DNA of 40,250 nucleotides. Origin: Angustibacter sp. Root456. Its GTDB lineage: Bacteria; Actinomycetota; Actinomycetes; Actinomycetales; Angustibacteraceae. How positions within the stretch are numbered: position 1 is the stretch's first letter; every line of letters begins with the position of its first letter. The translations under genes were made by a program, and so were the position numbers. Of this stretch, positions 17,060-26,134 are shown piece by piece. The notes beneath the pieces were generated by a model, which made no database searches, had not been told where the DNA came from, and was given only the letters and a program-made list of their open reading frames with translations. The stretch is taken from positions 102,825 to 143,074 of the forward strand of contig NZ_LMER01000018.1 of assembly GCF_001426435.1 (NCBI RefSeq). Reading direction: 5' to 3'.

Positions 17060-17892
17060 CACACCACCATCCGACGGCGCAGGGTGCGGATCGCCAGCCA
17101 GCCACCGACGAGGATCCACAGCAGCAGGTAGGCCACGTGGCCGGCGTCCGCCGCCAGGTGCACGGTGCCCAACGTGGCGTCACGCGCCAGCGTGGCCCCG
17201 TGCCACAGCGGGACGACGTAGGCCACCGGGTGCATCCAGGCCGGCAGCTGCTCGACCGGGAAGAAGGTGCCGGAGAACAGGAACATCGGCACGATGCCGA
17301 GCCGGAACACGAGGTTGAAGGTCGTGTCGGTCTCGGCGTGCGCGGAGATGGCGAACATCGGCGCCGCGTAGGCCAGGGTCACCAGCACGACGGCGAGCAG
17401 AGACACCACACCCCAGGCCGAGGGCACCGCGCCGAGTGCCGCCGCGACCGCGAGGAACACCACGGAGCTGAGCAGCGAGCGCAGCACGATCGCGGTGAGG
17501 TTGCCGACGACGATGTCGCTCACGCCGATCGGTGTGGCCAGCATCGCGTGGTACTGACGCTGCCACTTGATGGCCCCCAGCACCGGCCACGACGCGTCGA
17601 AGACGCCGGTCTGCATCGCCGTCGCCGCGAGCACTCCGGGCGCGATGAACTGCATGTACGGCACGCCACCCATCGCCGTGGACCCGCCGCGGTCGACCAA
17701 CGAGCCGAGCCCGTAGCCCATGGCGACGAGGTAGAGCAGGGGCGAGACGAAGCTGCCGAAGATCGTGCCGCGGAAGGTGCGCCGGAGCAGGACGAGGAAG
17801 TAGTCGAGCACCCGCACGGCGGGGTGCGGGACCCGAGCCGGCGCACCGGAGGCATCCGGCGGCCGCACCGCGGTGGCCGTCGCGCCCGCCAT
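17059..17892 (-). CDS. ABC-2 type transporter permease 1
   Basis: A 277-residue membrane protein of the ABC-2 (drug/lipid exporter) family with about six hydrophobic segments. Family-like phrases include FLVLLRRTFRGTIFGSFVSPLLYLVAMG (split over the first helix), QYHAMLATPIGVSDIVVGNL and FSGTFFPVEQLPAWMHPVAYVVPLWHGATLAR. It starts at ATG 17892, overlapping the ATPase stop as ATGA, and ends overlapping the permease 2 start as ATGA, so the operon is tightly coupled. With permease 2 it should form the heterodimeric membrane channel of the exporter. The layout resembles DrrABC-type or lipo-oligosaccharide (NodJ-like) exporters; the substrate is unknown. Confidence 0.88.
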   Translation of the reverse strand: MAGATATAVRPPDASGAPARVPHPAVRVLDYFLVLLRRTFRGTIFGSFVSPLLYLVAMGYGLGSLVDRGGSTAMGGVPYMQFIAPGVLAATAMQTGVFDASWPVLGAIKWQRQYHAMLATPIGVSDIVVGNLTAIVLRSLLSSVVFLAVAAALGAVPSAWGVVSLLAVVLVTLAYAAPMFAISAHAETDTTFNLVFRLGIVPMFLFSGTFFPVEQLPAWMHPVAYVVPLWHGATLARDATLGTVHLAADAGHVAYLLLWILVGGWLAIRTLRRRMVV

Positions 17893-18872
17893 CAGTCGAC
17901 CAGCGTCCGGCCGGTGAGCCGCAAGAACACGTCCTCCAGCGTGCTGCGGCGCACCAGCGACGACAGTGGCTGCACGCCCCGCTGGTGCGCGGCGCCCGTG
18001 GCGGCCTCGCCGTCGTCGACGTACAGCAGCAGGCGGTCGGGCAGCACCTCGACGCGGTCGGCGATGCCGTCCAGCCGGCGGGCGTGGGGCGTCAGGTCGT
18101 CGTCGGCGAACCGCAGCTCGAGCACCTCCCGGGTCGACCACGTCTCGATGAGCGAGCGCGGGCTGCCCTCGGCGACGATCTTGCCGCCGTCCATCACGAC
18201 CAGCCGGTCGCACAGCTGCTCGGCCTCGTCCATGTAGTGCGTCGTGAGCACGAGGGTGACCCCCTGCCGCTTGAGCCGGAACAGCCGGTCCCACAGCACG
18301 TGGCGAGCCTGGGGGTCCAGGCCGGTCGTGGGCTCGTCGAGCAGCAGGATCTCAGGACGGTTGATCAGGGCGCGGGCGATGGTGAGCCGGCGCTTCATGC
18401 CACCAGACAGTGGCTCGACGAGCGAGTCGGCGCGCTCGGTGAGGTTGGCGAACTCGAGCAGCTCGTCGGCGCGGCTGCGGCACTCAGCCCGGCTGAGCCC
18501 GAAGTACCGGCCGTAGATGAGCAGGTTGTCGCGCACCGTCAGCTCGCCGTCGAGGGAGTCCTGCTGGGGGACGACGCCCAGCCGCGCGCGGATGCGCGGA
18601 CCGTCCCGACGCGGGTCGAGCCCCAGGATCTGCAGCTCGCCGCCCGACGGCGGCGAGACGCAACCGACCATGCGCATCGTCGAGGACTTGCCGGCGCCGT
18701 TCGGCCCCAGGAAGCCGAAGGCCTCGCCGCGGGTCACCGTGACGTCGATGCCGTCGACGGCCACGAAGTCGCCGAACTGCTTGCGCAGCCCGCGGGCCTC
18801 GATCAGCGCCTCACCCGGCTGCTGGCCCGTGCCCTGCGCCGTCGCGCTCGCCACCGCATCCGCCCCTGTCAC
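17892..18872 (-). CDS. ABC-2 exporter ATP-binding protein (DrrA/NodI-like)
   Basis: An ABC ATPase of about 326 residues. Walker A is GPNGAGKS, the signature is LSGGMKRR and Walker B is ILLLDEPT followed by the switch His in TTHYMDEAEQ. A C-terminal extension of about 90 residues (TLEDVFLRLTGRTL) is typical of DrrA/NodI exporters. I place the start at GTG 18872 because a TAGGGT -10 lies seven bases before it, suggesting a leaderless mRNA. The frame is open to a TTG at 18902, which has no ribosome site. It is the first gene of the operon with permease 1 and permease 2. It supplies energy for export of an unknown, probably hydrophobic, compound. Confidence 0.9.
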   Translation of the reverse strand: MTGADAVASATAQGTGQQPGEALIEARGLRKQFGDFVAVDGIDVTVTRGEAFGFLGPNGAGKSSTMRMVGCVSPPSGGELQILGLDPRRDGPRIRARLGVVPQQDSLDGELTVRDNLLIYGRYFGLSRAECRSRADELLEFANLTERADSLVEPLSGGMKRRLTIARALINRPEILLLDEPTTGLDPQARHVLWDRLFRLKRQGVTLVLTTHYMDEAEQLCDRLVVMDGGKIVAEGSPRSLIETWSTREVLELRFADDDLTPHARRLDGIADRVEVLPDRLLLYVDDGEAATGAAHQRGVQPLSSLVRRSTLEDVFLRLTGRTLVD

Positions 18873-18879
18873 GTCGACG

Positions 18880-18885
18880 ACCCTA
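18880..18885 (-). promoter_or_regulatory. -10 of the ABC exporter operon (leaderless)
   Basis: TAGGGT on the minus strand, with seven bases before the GTG at 18872, so transcription would begin at or one base before the start codon. This would drive the ATPase, permease 1 and, through the truncated fragment, the island-borne permease 2. Confidence 0.55.
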
Positions 18886-18961
18886 GACACCCCCACCGAC
18901 AACGGGCGAACTGTTATCTCCCCGTTCGGCGGGTCGCCCGTCAGCCGTCAGCGGACGAACC

Positions 18962-18967
18962 TAGGCT
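18962..18967 (+). promoter_or_regulatory. Candidate -10 of the L,D-transpeptidase gene
   Basis: TAGGCT fits the TANNNT consensus used elsewhere in this window. Transcription would start near 18974, giving a leader of about 65 nt before the ATG at 19039. Confidence 0.5.
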
Positions 18968-19038
18968 CGAGATGCAACCCGAGCCGCTGCTGGCGCGTCT
19001 GTGTTGGTGACGGAGGCGCTCACTCACGGGGGGACCAC

Positions 19039-19932
19039 ATGCGAAGCACGTTCCGCGTTCCGACGGCCGCAGCGGCCGTGGCTGCGCTCGCGCTCGGGCT
19101 CAGCGCCTGCGGCAGCGGGGGCGACCCGACGGCGTCGTCATCCACGACGACCGTCGCAGACCCGGTGACCACGTCGCCGACGACGAGCACGACCACGAGC
19201 CCGACGACGGCCACCTCACCGACGACGAGCCCGACGTCGACCACTCCCGCGTCCCCCACGTCGACCACGACCTCGACCACGACCTCGACACCGGCGACCA
19301 CCACCACGACGAAGGCGCCGCCGCCCGTCACCGAGAAGACCACGCTGCGCCCTGGCATGAGCGGGCCCTACGTGCTGCGGGCCCAGCAACGACTCAGCGC
19401 GCTGGGCTACTGGCTCGGCAGCGCCGACGGTGAGTACGGCTACCTCACGAGCCAGGCGGTGATGGCCCTGCAGAAGGCTGCGGGCCTCGGTCGCGACGGC
19501 ATCCTGGGCCCGAAGACCAAGGCGGCGCTCGAGCGCGGGGTGCGCCCGGACGCCCGTACCCGCTCGGGCTCGGCCATCGAGGTCGACAAGACCCACCAGC
19601 TCGTGCTCGTGGTGCTCGACGGCCGGCTGCGCTACGTGCTCAACACCTCGACCGGCAGCGGTCGGCCGTACACCTCCGACGGGCACACGTACGTCGCGAC
19701 GACGCCCGAGGGCCGGTTCAGCGTGCAGCGGCAGATCGACGGCCTGCGGGTGAGCCGACTCGGCGAGCTGTGGCGGCCGAAGTACTTCACCGGCGGCTAC
19801 GCGTTGCACGGTTCGCCGAGCGTGCCCGGCTTCCCCGCCTCGCACGGGTGCGTGCGGCTGTCGAACCCCGCCATCGACTTCCTGTGGTCGTCCGGCGTGG
19901 CGCCGATCGGGCGCACCGTCTGGGTGTACTGA
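19039..19932 (+). CDS. L,D-transpeptidase lipoprotein with peptidoglycan-binding domain
   Basis: A 297-residue exported protein. It has a signal peptide with lipobox LSAC (Cys24), then a Ser/Thr/Pro-rich linker of about 75 residues made of imperfect TTS/TSTT repeats. A PG_binding_1 domain (about 106-165, PYVLRAQQRLSALGYWLGSADG and ILGPKTKAALE) follows. A YkuD catalytic domain comes last, with the active-site motif HGSPSVPGFPASHGCVRLSN (nucleophile about Cys271). It forms 3-3 cross-links in peptidoglycan on the outer face of the membrane. ATG 19039 has GGGGGGA upstream. The frame is open further upstream, but the lipoprotein signal fixes this start. Catalytic assignment is firm; the exact role among paralogues is unknown. 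Confidence 0.93.
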   Translation: MRSTFRVPTAAAAVAALALGLSACGSGGDPTASSSTTTVADPVTTSPTTSTTTSPTTATSPTTSPTSTTPASPTSTTTSTTTSTPATTTTTKAPPPVTEKTTLRPGMSGPYVLRAQQRLSALGYWLGSADGEYGYLTSQAVMALQKAAGLGRDGILGPKTKAALERGVRPDARTRSGSAIEVDKTHQLVLVVLDGRLRYVLNTSTGSGRPYTSDGHTYVATTPEGRFSVQRQIDGLRVSRLGELWRPKYFTGGYALHGSPSVPGFPASHGCVRLSNPAIDFLWSSGVAPIGRTVWVY

Positions 19933-19935
19933 GCG

Positions 19936-20175
19936 CTATCGACCCGGCCCGCGCCGGTCGGGCTTGCGGTCGGCGCGTCCCCACCGCCGCTCGCTGGGGA
20001 CGTCCATGACGTCGCACAGGGCGAACCACACCTGGCGGGGAGGGACGTGCGCGGCGAGCGCCTCGTCCGCCGTCCGCCCGCCGAGCGCCGCCACCACCTG
20101 GTCGCGCGCCACGCTGCGGGCGTAGCCGGCGCCGAACTCGTCCTCCATCAGCTGCCAGAACTCGCTGTGTCGCAC
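19936..20175 (-). CDS. DUF3046 family protein
   Basis: A 79-residue protein whose core (RHSEFWQLMEDEFGAGYARS, then ALGGRTADEALAAHVPPRQVW and ALCDVMDVPSERRWG) is characteristic of DUF3046, the family that sits beside recA in mycobacteria (Rv2738c type). Its function is unknown to me. I chose GTG 20175 because family members begin MRHxEFW; an ATG at 20187 would add four residues. The basic tail (ADRKPDRRGPGR) is not conserved. It is divergent from lhr with 54 bp between the starts and convergent with the transpeptidase gene. Confidence 0.85.
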   Translation of the reverse strand: MRHSEFWQLMEDEFGAGYARSVARDQVVAALGGRTADEALAAHVPPRQVWFALCDVMDVPSERRWGRADRKPDRRGPGR

Positions 20176-20229
20176 GCCCGCCAGCATCGCACGCGCGCCG
20201 CTGTCGGACGTCGGTGACACCATCAGGGG

Positions 20230-23200
20230 GTGGTCGACGTCCTGCAGCGGTTCTCCCCCGCCACGCGCGAGTGGTTCCAGGGCGCGTTCGCCGCGCCCAC
20301 CGCCGCGCAGGCCGGCGCGTGGGACGCGATCAGCAGCGGCCAGCACGCGTTGGTCGTCGCCCCCACCGGCTCGGGCAAGACGCTGTCGGCGTTCCTGTGG
20401 GCGCTCGACCGGCTGGCCAGCCGGCCGCGTCCCGACGAGCCGCTGAAGCGCTGCCGCGTGCTCTACGTCTCACCGCTCAAGGCCCTGGCCGTCGACGTCG
20501 AGCGCAACCTGCGCGCACCGCTCACCGGCATCTCGCACGCGGCGGCCCGGCTGGGCTTGCCGCGCCCCGAGGTCGAGGTGAGCGTGCGGTCCGGTGACAC
20601 GCCGGCCGCCGACCGCCGGGCCTTCGCGCGCACGCCCTCCGACGTCCTCATCACCACGCCCGAGTCGCTGTTCCTGCTGCTCACCTCACGCGCGCGTGAG
20701 GCGCTGAGCGGCGTCGAGACGGTGATCATCGACGAGGTGCACGCGGTCGCCGGCACCAAGCGCGGCGCGCACCTCGCGCTCACCCTCGAGCGGCTCGACG
20801 CGCTGCTGCCCCAGCCGGCCCAGCGCGTGGGGCTGTCGGCCACCGTCCGGCCGGTCGAGGAGGTCGCGCGCTACCTCGCCGGGGGGCGTCCGGTGAGCGT
20901 CGTGCAGCCGGGCTCGCGCAAGGAGCTCGACCTCCAGGTGGTCGTGCCGGTGCCCGACCTCAGCGACATCGGCGAGCCCACCGGTGACCTGTCGGGCCCA
21001 GCGGCCGGTGACCCGCGCCGGACGTCGATCTGGCCGCACGTCGAGGAGCGCGTGGTCGACCTCGTCGCCGACCACGGGTCCACCCTCGTCTTCGCCAACT
21101 CCCGGCGGCTGGCCGAGCGGCTCACGGCTCGACTCAACGAGGTGTGGGCTGAGCGCCAGCAGACGGCCGAGCAGCAAGCGGGCGCCCAGGTCGCGGACGG
21201 CGCCGCAGCGGCTCCTCCCCCGTCCGGCCGGGCACCGGCCGAGCTGATGGCGCAGGCCGGGGCGGCGAGCGGCGCTCCTGCGGTGCTGGCCCGAGCACAT
21301 CACGGCTCGGTAAGCAAGGAGCAGCGGGCGCTGATCGAGGACGACCTCAAGGCCGGGCGGCTGCCCGCCGTCGTCGCCACCAGCTCGCTCGAGCTCGGCA
21401 TCGACATGGGCGCGGTCGACCTGGTCGTCCAGGTGGAGTCGCCGCCCAGCGTCGCGTCGGGACTGCAGCGCGTGGGACGCGCCGGCCACCAGGTCGGCGC
21501 CGTGTCGCGCGGCGTCGTCTTCCCGAAGTTCCGCGGTGACCTGGTGCAGACCGCCGTGGTGGTCGAGCGCATGCGCGACGGCGCGATCGAGGCGCTGCGG
21601 CTTCCGGCCAACCCGCTCGACGTGCTCGCCCAGCAGATCGTGGCCATGTGCGCCATGGACGACTGGACCGTCGATGACCTCGCCGCGTTGCTGGCCCGCA
21701 CGGCCTCTTTCGCCGCGCTGCCACGCAGCGTGCTCGAGGCCGTGCTCGACATGCTGTCGGGCCGCTACCCGAGTGAGGAGTTCGCCGAGCTGCGCCCGCG
21801 CATCGTCTGGGACCGCCACACCGACCTGCTCACCGCGCGCCCTGGAGCCCAGCGCCTGGCGGTCACCAGCGGCGGCACCATCCCCGACCGCGGGCTGTAC
21901 GGCGTGTTCCTCGCCACGGGCGAAGGCCCCGGCCGCCGGGTCGGCGAGCTCGACGAGGAGATGGTCTACGAGTCGCGCGTCGGCGACGTGTTCACCCTCG
22001 GCTCGTCGTCGTGGCGCATCGAGGACATCACGCACGACCGGGTGCTCGTCACCCCCGCCCCGGGTCAGCCGGGCAAGCTGCCGTTCTGGCACGGCGACGC
22101 CCTCGGCCGTCCGGCTGAGCTCGGCCGGGCCGTGGGCGCCTTCGTGCGGGAGGTGACGGCGCTCGAGCCCGCCGCCGCCCGCGAGCGCGTGCGCGCGGCC
22201 GGGCTCGACGAGTGGGCCGCCGACAACCTGCTCGCCTACCTCGACGAGCAGCGCGAGGCCTGCGGTCACGTGCCCGACGACCGCACCATCATCATCGAAC
22301 GGTTCCGCGACGAGCTGGGCGACTGGCGCGTCGTCGTGCACTCGCCCTTCGGGGCGCAGGTGCACGCGCCCTGGGCGCTCGCCGTGGCGGCGCGGCTGCG
22401 CGAGCGGCACGGCGTCGACGTCCAGGCCATGCACGGCGACGACGGCCTCGTGCTGCGGCTGCCCGACGTCGAGCTCGACGACGGCCCGGCGCCCGACGTC
22501 GCGTCCTTGGTGTGCCTCGACCCTGACGACGTCCACGACGTCGTCACCGAGCAGATCGGCGGCTCGGCGCTGTTCGCCTCGCGGTTCCGTGAGTGCGCGG
22601 GGCGGGCGCTGCTGCTGCCGCGGCGCCGGCCCGGTCAGCGCCAACCGCTGTGGCAGCAGCGGCAGCGCAGCGCCCAGCTGCTGGAGGTGGCCAGCGGCTA
22701 CCCCGACTTCCCGATCGTGCTCGAGGCCGTGCGCGAGTGCCTGCAGGACGTCTTCGACGTCCCCGGCCTGGTCGAGCTGATGCGCGACATCACCGCGCGG
22801 CGCGTCCAGGTGGTCGAGCTCGAGACGCGCCAGCCGTCGCCGTTCGCGCGCAGCCTGATGTTCGGCTACGTCGCCCAGTTCCTCTACGAGGGTGACTCCC
22901 CGTTGGCCGAGCGGCGAGCGGCCGCGCTGTCGCTCGACCCGACGCTGCTGTCGGAGCTGCTCGGCCGCGGCGAGGGGGCCGCCCTGCGCGACCTGCTCGA
23001 CCCCGCAGCCATCGAGCGCACCGAAGCCGAGCTGCAGCACCTCGTGCCCGAGCGCGCCGCGCGCGACGCCGAGGACGTCGTCGACCTGCTGCGCGTGCTC
23101 GGCCCGCTCAGCGCGGCCGAGGTCGCCGCCCGCTCGCGCGACGCCGACGAGGCCACGGCGGCGCAGTGGCTCACCGGGCTCGAGCAGAGCCGGCGGGTGA

Positions 23201-24858
23201 TCGCGGTGCGGATCGCCGGCGAGGCGCGCTGGGCCGTCGTCGAGGACGCCGCCCGCCTGCGCGACGCGCTCGGGGTGCCGTTGCCGGTCGGCATCGCCGA
23301 GACGTTCCTCGCCCCGGTCAGCGACCCGCTGGGCGAGCTGCTCTCGCGCTACGCGCGCACCCACGGGCCCTTCACCGTCGCCGAGGCGGCCACGCGGTTC
23401 GGGCTCGGGTCCGCGGTCGCCGCCGGGGTCCTCACCCGGCTGGTGGCGGCCGGCAGGCTGGTCGAGGGCGAGCTGCGGCCGTCGGGCCAGGGCCTTGAGC
23501 TGTGTGACGCGCAGGTGCTGCGCTCGCTGCGCCGCCGGTCCCTCGCCGCCCTGCGTCAGCAGGTCGAACCGGTGCCGGCGAGTGACCTCGCGCGGTTCCT
23601 GCCCCGCTGGCAGGGGCTCACCGGTCGTGGTCGGCAGGCCCGCGGCGCCGGCGGCCTGCTGCGCGCGGTCGAGCAGCTCGCGGGAGCCGTCGTTCCCGCC
23701 AGCGCGCTCGAGACGCTGGTGCTGCCGGGGCGCGTCGACGACTGGTCGCCGGCCCTGCTCGACGAGCTCACGTCGTCGGGCGAGGTGCTGTGGAGCGGCC
23801 ACGGCGCACTGCCGGGCGACGACGGCTGGGTGTCGCTGCACCTGGCCGACACCGCGCACCTCACCCTGCCCGAGCCGGCCGAGCTCGAGCTCTCGCCGAT
23901 GCACGAGCAGGTGCTGCAGGCGCTCGCCGGGGGCGGGGCGTTCTTCTTCCGTCCCCTGTCGCAGGTGGTGGGGTCCACCGACGACGAGGCGCTGCTGGCC
24001 GCGCTCTGGGACCTCGTGTGGGCCGGCCGGGTCACCGGCGACACGCTGGCGCCACTGCGGGCGCGGCTGGCCGGTGGCCGCACCGCCCACCGCACCACGC
24101 GCAGCGCACCACGCCGCAGCAGGTACGCCGGCCGGCCTGGGGCGCTCGGGCGTGCCGCCCTCCCCGCGCGCACCGGCCCGCCAACCGGCGCGGGCCGGTG
24201 GTCGCTGCTGCCCGAGCCTGAGGTCGACGCCACCGTCCGCGCCGCGGCACTGGCCGAGACGCTGCTCGACCGCCACGGCGTCCTCACGCGAGGCGCCGTG
24301 ATGGCCGAAGGCGCCGCGGGCGGTTTCGCCGCCGTCTACCGCGTGCTGTCGGCGTTCGAGGACGCCGGGCGCGTGCGCCGGGGCTACTACGTCGAAGGCC
24401 TGGGTGCGGCCCAGTTCGCCACGTCCGGTGCCGTCGACCGGCTGCGCGCCACCGACGACAGCCCGGCCCGCACCCTGGTGGTCGCCGCTGCCGACCCGGC
24501 CAACCCGTTCGGGGCCGCGCTGCCGTGGCCCGAGCGGGCGAGCGTCGCCGGTAGCGAGCCGACCACGGGTCACAAGCCCGGACGCAAGGCCGGCGCGCTG
24601 GTCGTGCTGCACGACGGCGAGCTGGCGCTCTACGTCGAGCGCGGCGGCCGCACGTTGTTGTCGTTCAGTGACGATCCCACCGTGCTGGCTGCGGCCGCCG
24701 ACGCGCTGGCCCTCGCCGTCCGCGACGGCGCTCTGGGCCGGCTCACCGTCGAGCGGGCCGACGGCGCGGGCCTGCTGGGCTCGGACCACCCTGTGGTCAG
24801 CGCCCTGGAGTCGGCCGGCTTCCACGCCACGCCGCGCGGCCTGCGGCTGCGCCGATGA
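20230..24858 (+). CDS. lhr: Lhr-type ATP-dependent DNA helicase
   Basis: A 1542-residue superfamily 2 helicase. Motif I is APTGSGKT (near residue 45), motif II is DEVH in IIDEVHAVAGTKRG, motif III-like LSATVRP follows, and the second RecA domain has TSSLELGIDMGAVDLV and QRVGRAGH. A long Lhr-specific C-terminal region of about 1000 residues follows, with winged-helix and beta-barrel parts. Lhr translocates 3'-5' on single-stranded DNA, unwinds RNA:DNA hybrids and acts in repair. The size matches the mycobacterial enzyme. The GTG start at 20230 lies directly behind AGGGG. A Nei-type glycosylase follows 15 bp later, the same pairing as in mycobacteria, which suggests joint repair work. Confidence 0.96.
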   Translation: MVDVLQRFSPATREWFQGAFAAPTAAQAGAWDAISSGQHALVVAPTGSGKTLSAFLWALDRLASRPRPDEPLKRCRVLYVSPLKALAVDVERNLRAPLTGISHAAARLGLPRPEVEVSVRSGDTPAADRRAFARTPSDVLITTPESLFLLLTSRAREALSGVETVIIDEVHAVAGTKRGAHLALTLERLDALLPQPAQRVGLSATVRPVEEVARYLAGGRPVSVVQPGSRKELDLQVVVPVPDLSDIGEPTGDLSGPAAGDPRRTSIWPHVEERVVDLVADHGSTLVFANSRRLAERLTARLNEVWAERQQTAEQQAGAQVADGAAAAPPPSGRAPAELMAQAGAASGAPAVLARAHHGSVSKEQRALIEDDLKAGRLPAVVATSSLELGIDMGAVDLVVQVESPPSVASGLQRVGRAGHQVGAVSRGVVFPKFRGDLVQTAVVVERMRDGAIEALRLPANPLDVLAQQIVAMCAMDDWTVDDLAALLARTASFAALPRSVLEAVLDMLSGRYPSEEFAELRPRIVWDRHTDLLTARPGAQRLAVTSGGTIPDRGLYGVFLATGEGPGRRVGELDEEMVYESRVGDVFTLGSSSWRIEDITHDRVLVTPAPGQPGKLPFWHGDALGRPAELGRAVGAFVREVTALEPAAARERVRAAGLDEWAADNLLAYLDEQREACGHVPDDRTIIIERFRDELGDWRVVVHSPFGAQVHAPWALAVAARLRERHGVDVQAMHGDDGLVLRLPDVELDDGPAPDVASLVCLDPDDVHDVVTEQIGGSALFASRFRECAGRALLLPRRRPGQRQPLWQQRQRSAQLLEVASGYPDFPIVLEAVRECLQDVFDVPGLVELMRDITARRVQVVELETRQPSPFARSLMFGYVAQFLYEGDSPLAERRAAALSLDPTLLSELLGRGEGAALRDLLDPAAIERTEAELQHLVPERAARDAEDVVDLLRVLGPLSAAEVAARSRDADEATAAQWLTGLEQSRRVIAVRIAGEARWAVVEDAARLRDALGVPLPVGIAETFLAPVSDPLGELLSRYARTHGPFTVAEAATRFGLGSAVAAGVLTRLVAAGRLVEGELRPSGQGLELCDAQVLRSLRRRSLAALRQQVEPVPASDLARFLPRWQGLTGRGRQARGAGGLLRAVEQLAGAVVPASALETLVLPGRVDDWSPALLDELTSSGEVLWSGHGALPGDDGWVSLHLADTAHLTLPEPAELELSPMHEQVLQALAGGGAFFFRPLSQVVGSTDDEALLAALWDLVWAGRVTGDTLAPLRARLAGGRTAHRTTRSAPRRSRYAGRPGALGRAALPARTGPPTGAGRWSLLPEPEVDATVRAAALAETLLDRHGVLTRGAVMAEGAAGGFAAVYRVLSAFEDAGRVRRGYYVEGLGAAQFATSGAVDRLRATDDSPARTLVVAAADPANPFGAALPWPERASVAGSEPTTGHKPGRKAGALVVLHDGELALYVERGGRTLLSFSDDPTVLAAAADALALAVRDGALGRLTVERADGAGLLGSDHPVVSALESAGFHATPRGLRLRR

Positions 24859-24873
24859 GGCAGCGAGCACGAG

Positions 24874-25686
24874 GTGCCTGAGGGCGACGTCGTCTACCGC
24901 ACGGCCCAGCGGCTGCACGCGGCGCTGGCCGGACGCGAGGTGGTGGCGAGCGACCTGCGGTGGCCGTCGCTGGCCACGGTCGACCTGAGCGGGCGCACGG
25001 TGCTCGAGGTGGTGCCGCGCGGCAAGCACCTGCTCATGCGGCTGGACGGCGACCCGCCCGTCACGCTCCACAGCCACCTGCGCATGGAGGGCTCGTGGCA
25101 CGTTCACGCCACCGGCCAGCCGTGGGGCTCAGCCCGACGCCGCGACGGGATCCGGGCCATCGTCTCCACTGCCGACTGGACGGCGGTGGGGCACCTGCTC
25201 GGCATGCTCGACCTGGTCGCCACCGCCGAGGAGCACACGCTCGTCGGTCACCTGGGCCCCGACCTGCTGGGCGCCGACTGGGACCTCGAGCGGGCGCTGG
25301 CCAACCTCGCCCAGCAGCCTGACCGACCGATCGGCGAGGCCCTGCTCGACCAGCGCAACCTGGCGGGCATCGGCACGATGTTCATGGCCGAGGGCCTGTT
25401 CGCCCGACGGGTCAACCCCTGGACGCCCACCGCGCGGGTGCCTGACCTCGCGGGCGTGATCACCCGCACGCAGCAGCTGATGCGCCGCAACCTCGGCGGC
25501 GCGATCCAGACCACCACGGGCGACACGCGGCACGGTCAGCGGACGTACGTCCACGGCCGTCACCGCCAGCCCTGCCGCCGCTGCGGTGAGCCGGTGCGCG
25601 TCGACCCCATCGGCGTCGCCCCGCAGGACCGCGTCGCGTTCTACTGCCCGCGCTGCCAGCCTCCTGCGGAGCCGGCGGCGAGCTGA
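24874..25686 (+). CDS. Fpg/Nei-family DNA glycosylase (Nei2/endonuclease VIII type)
   Basis: A 270-residue base-excision repair enzyme. It has the catalytic N terminus MPEGD (Pro2 forms the Schiff base and Glu3 is essential), the conserved Lys region VPRGKHLLMRL, the helix-two-turn-helix NLAGIGTMFMAEGLF, and a C-terminal zinc finger CRRC-x18-CPRC. It removes oxidised pyrimidines and cleaves at the abasic site. The GTG start at 24874, 15 bp after lhr, is fixed by the need for Pro2. Translation is probably linked to lhr. It is closer to Nei2 than to Fpg by its MPEGDxVYRTAxRL opening. Confidence 0.93.
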   Translation: MPEGDVVYRTAQRLHAALAGREVVASDLRWPSLATVDLSGRTVLEVVPRGKHLLMRLDGDPPVTLHSHLRMEGSWHVHATGQPWGSARRRDGIRAIVSTADWTAVGHLLGMLDLVATAEEHTLVGHLGPDLLGADWDLERALANLAQQPDRPIGEALLDQRNLAGIGTMFMAEGLFARRVNPWTPTARVPDLAGVITRTQQLMRRNLGGAIQTTTGDTRHGQRTYVHGRHRQPCRRCGEPVRVDPIGVAPQDRVAFYCPRCQPPAEPAAS

Positions 25687-25698
25687 CGCTCGTCGCGC

Positions 25699-26004
25699 TC
25701 AGGCAGCCGACACCAGGCTGTTCGCCCGAGCCGAAGCCACGGGCAGCGCCGCCACAGGGGTCTGGACGCGCTCAGCGTCCGCCACCCGCTCGCTGACCTG
25801 GCTGAGCACTCGAGACAGTGGCACGTCGAGCGCGCCGCAGATCGAGGCCAGCAGCTCGCTCGACGCCTCCTTCTGCCCGCGCTCGACCTCGCTGAGGTAG
25901 CCCAGCGACACGCGCGCCTTGGCCGAGACCTCGCGCAGGGTGCGGCTCTGCTGCCGGCGCTGCTCGCGCAGCACGTCGCCGATCTCCTGCCGGAGCAGCA
26001 CCAT
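25699..26004 (-). CDS. clgR: XRE-family regulator ClgR (Clp gene regulator)
   Basis: A 101-residue single-domain helix-turn-helix protein (about 6-65: [40 protein letters not shown]), matching the ClgR/PopR family that activates clpP, clpC and lon in actinobacteria. The C terminus NSLVSAA ends in two alanines after hydrophobic residues. In Streptomyces and corynebacteria this is a degradation signal by which ClpP proteases control ClgR levels, so feedback is likely here too. ATG 26004 has GGGAGG upstream; the frame is open further upstream but not conserved. It lies next to cinA, pgsA and ftsK, the usual context. Confidence 0.92.
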   Translation of the reverse strand: MVLLRQEIGDVLREQRRQQSRTLREVSAKARVSLGYLSEVERGQKEASSELLASICGALDVPLSRVLSQVSERVADAERVQTPVAALPVASARANSLVSAA

Positions 26005-26069
26005 GTCGCCTCCCTGGGTGGTTCGCGTGGCGGCCTCAGCACGTGATGGTGAGGAGAACCGCACACACC

Positions 26070-26094
26070 ACCGTACCCCGTGATGCCAGCGAAC
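26070..26094 (-). promoter_or_regulatory. Candidate clgR promoter with possible ClgR half-site
   Basis: TACGGT on the minus strand (26075-26070) is a possible -10, and GTTCGCT lies just upstream (26094-26088), resembling half of the GTTCGC-type ClgR binding site. Autoactivation is known for ClgR. The second half-site is not clear, so this is tentative. Confidence 0.35.
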
Positions 26095-26134
26095 GGCGGG
26101 CAACCCCGCCGGAGCGCACCGTTCGGACCAGTCG

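Noticed and set aside
18972-19010. A 12-residue open frame (MQPEPLLARLCW) in the leader of the L,D-transpeptidase gene, as a possible attenuator peptide
   Set aside because: Its ATG is only four bases from the proposed -10, so it would not be fully in the mRNA, and no attenuator hairpins follow.
19140-19320. Dense ACGACG/ACCTCG-type repeats
   Set aside because: They encode the Ser/Thr/Pro linker between the lipoprotein signal and the peptidoglycan-binding domain; ordinary low-complexity coding sequence.
20686-25107. A 1473-codon open frame on the minus strand opposite lhr and the glycosylase gene
   Set aside because: High GC content leaves antisense frames open; the translation is low-complexity with no recognisable domain, while the plus strand carries clear helicase and glycosylase motifs.
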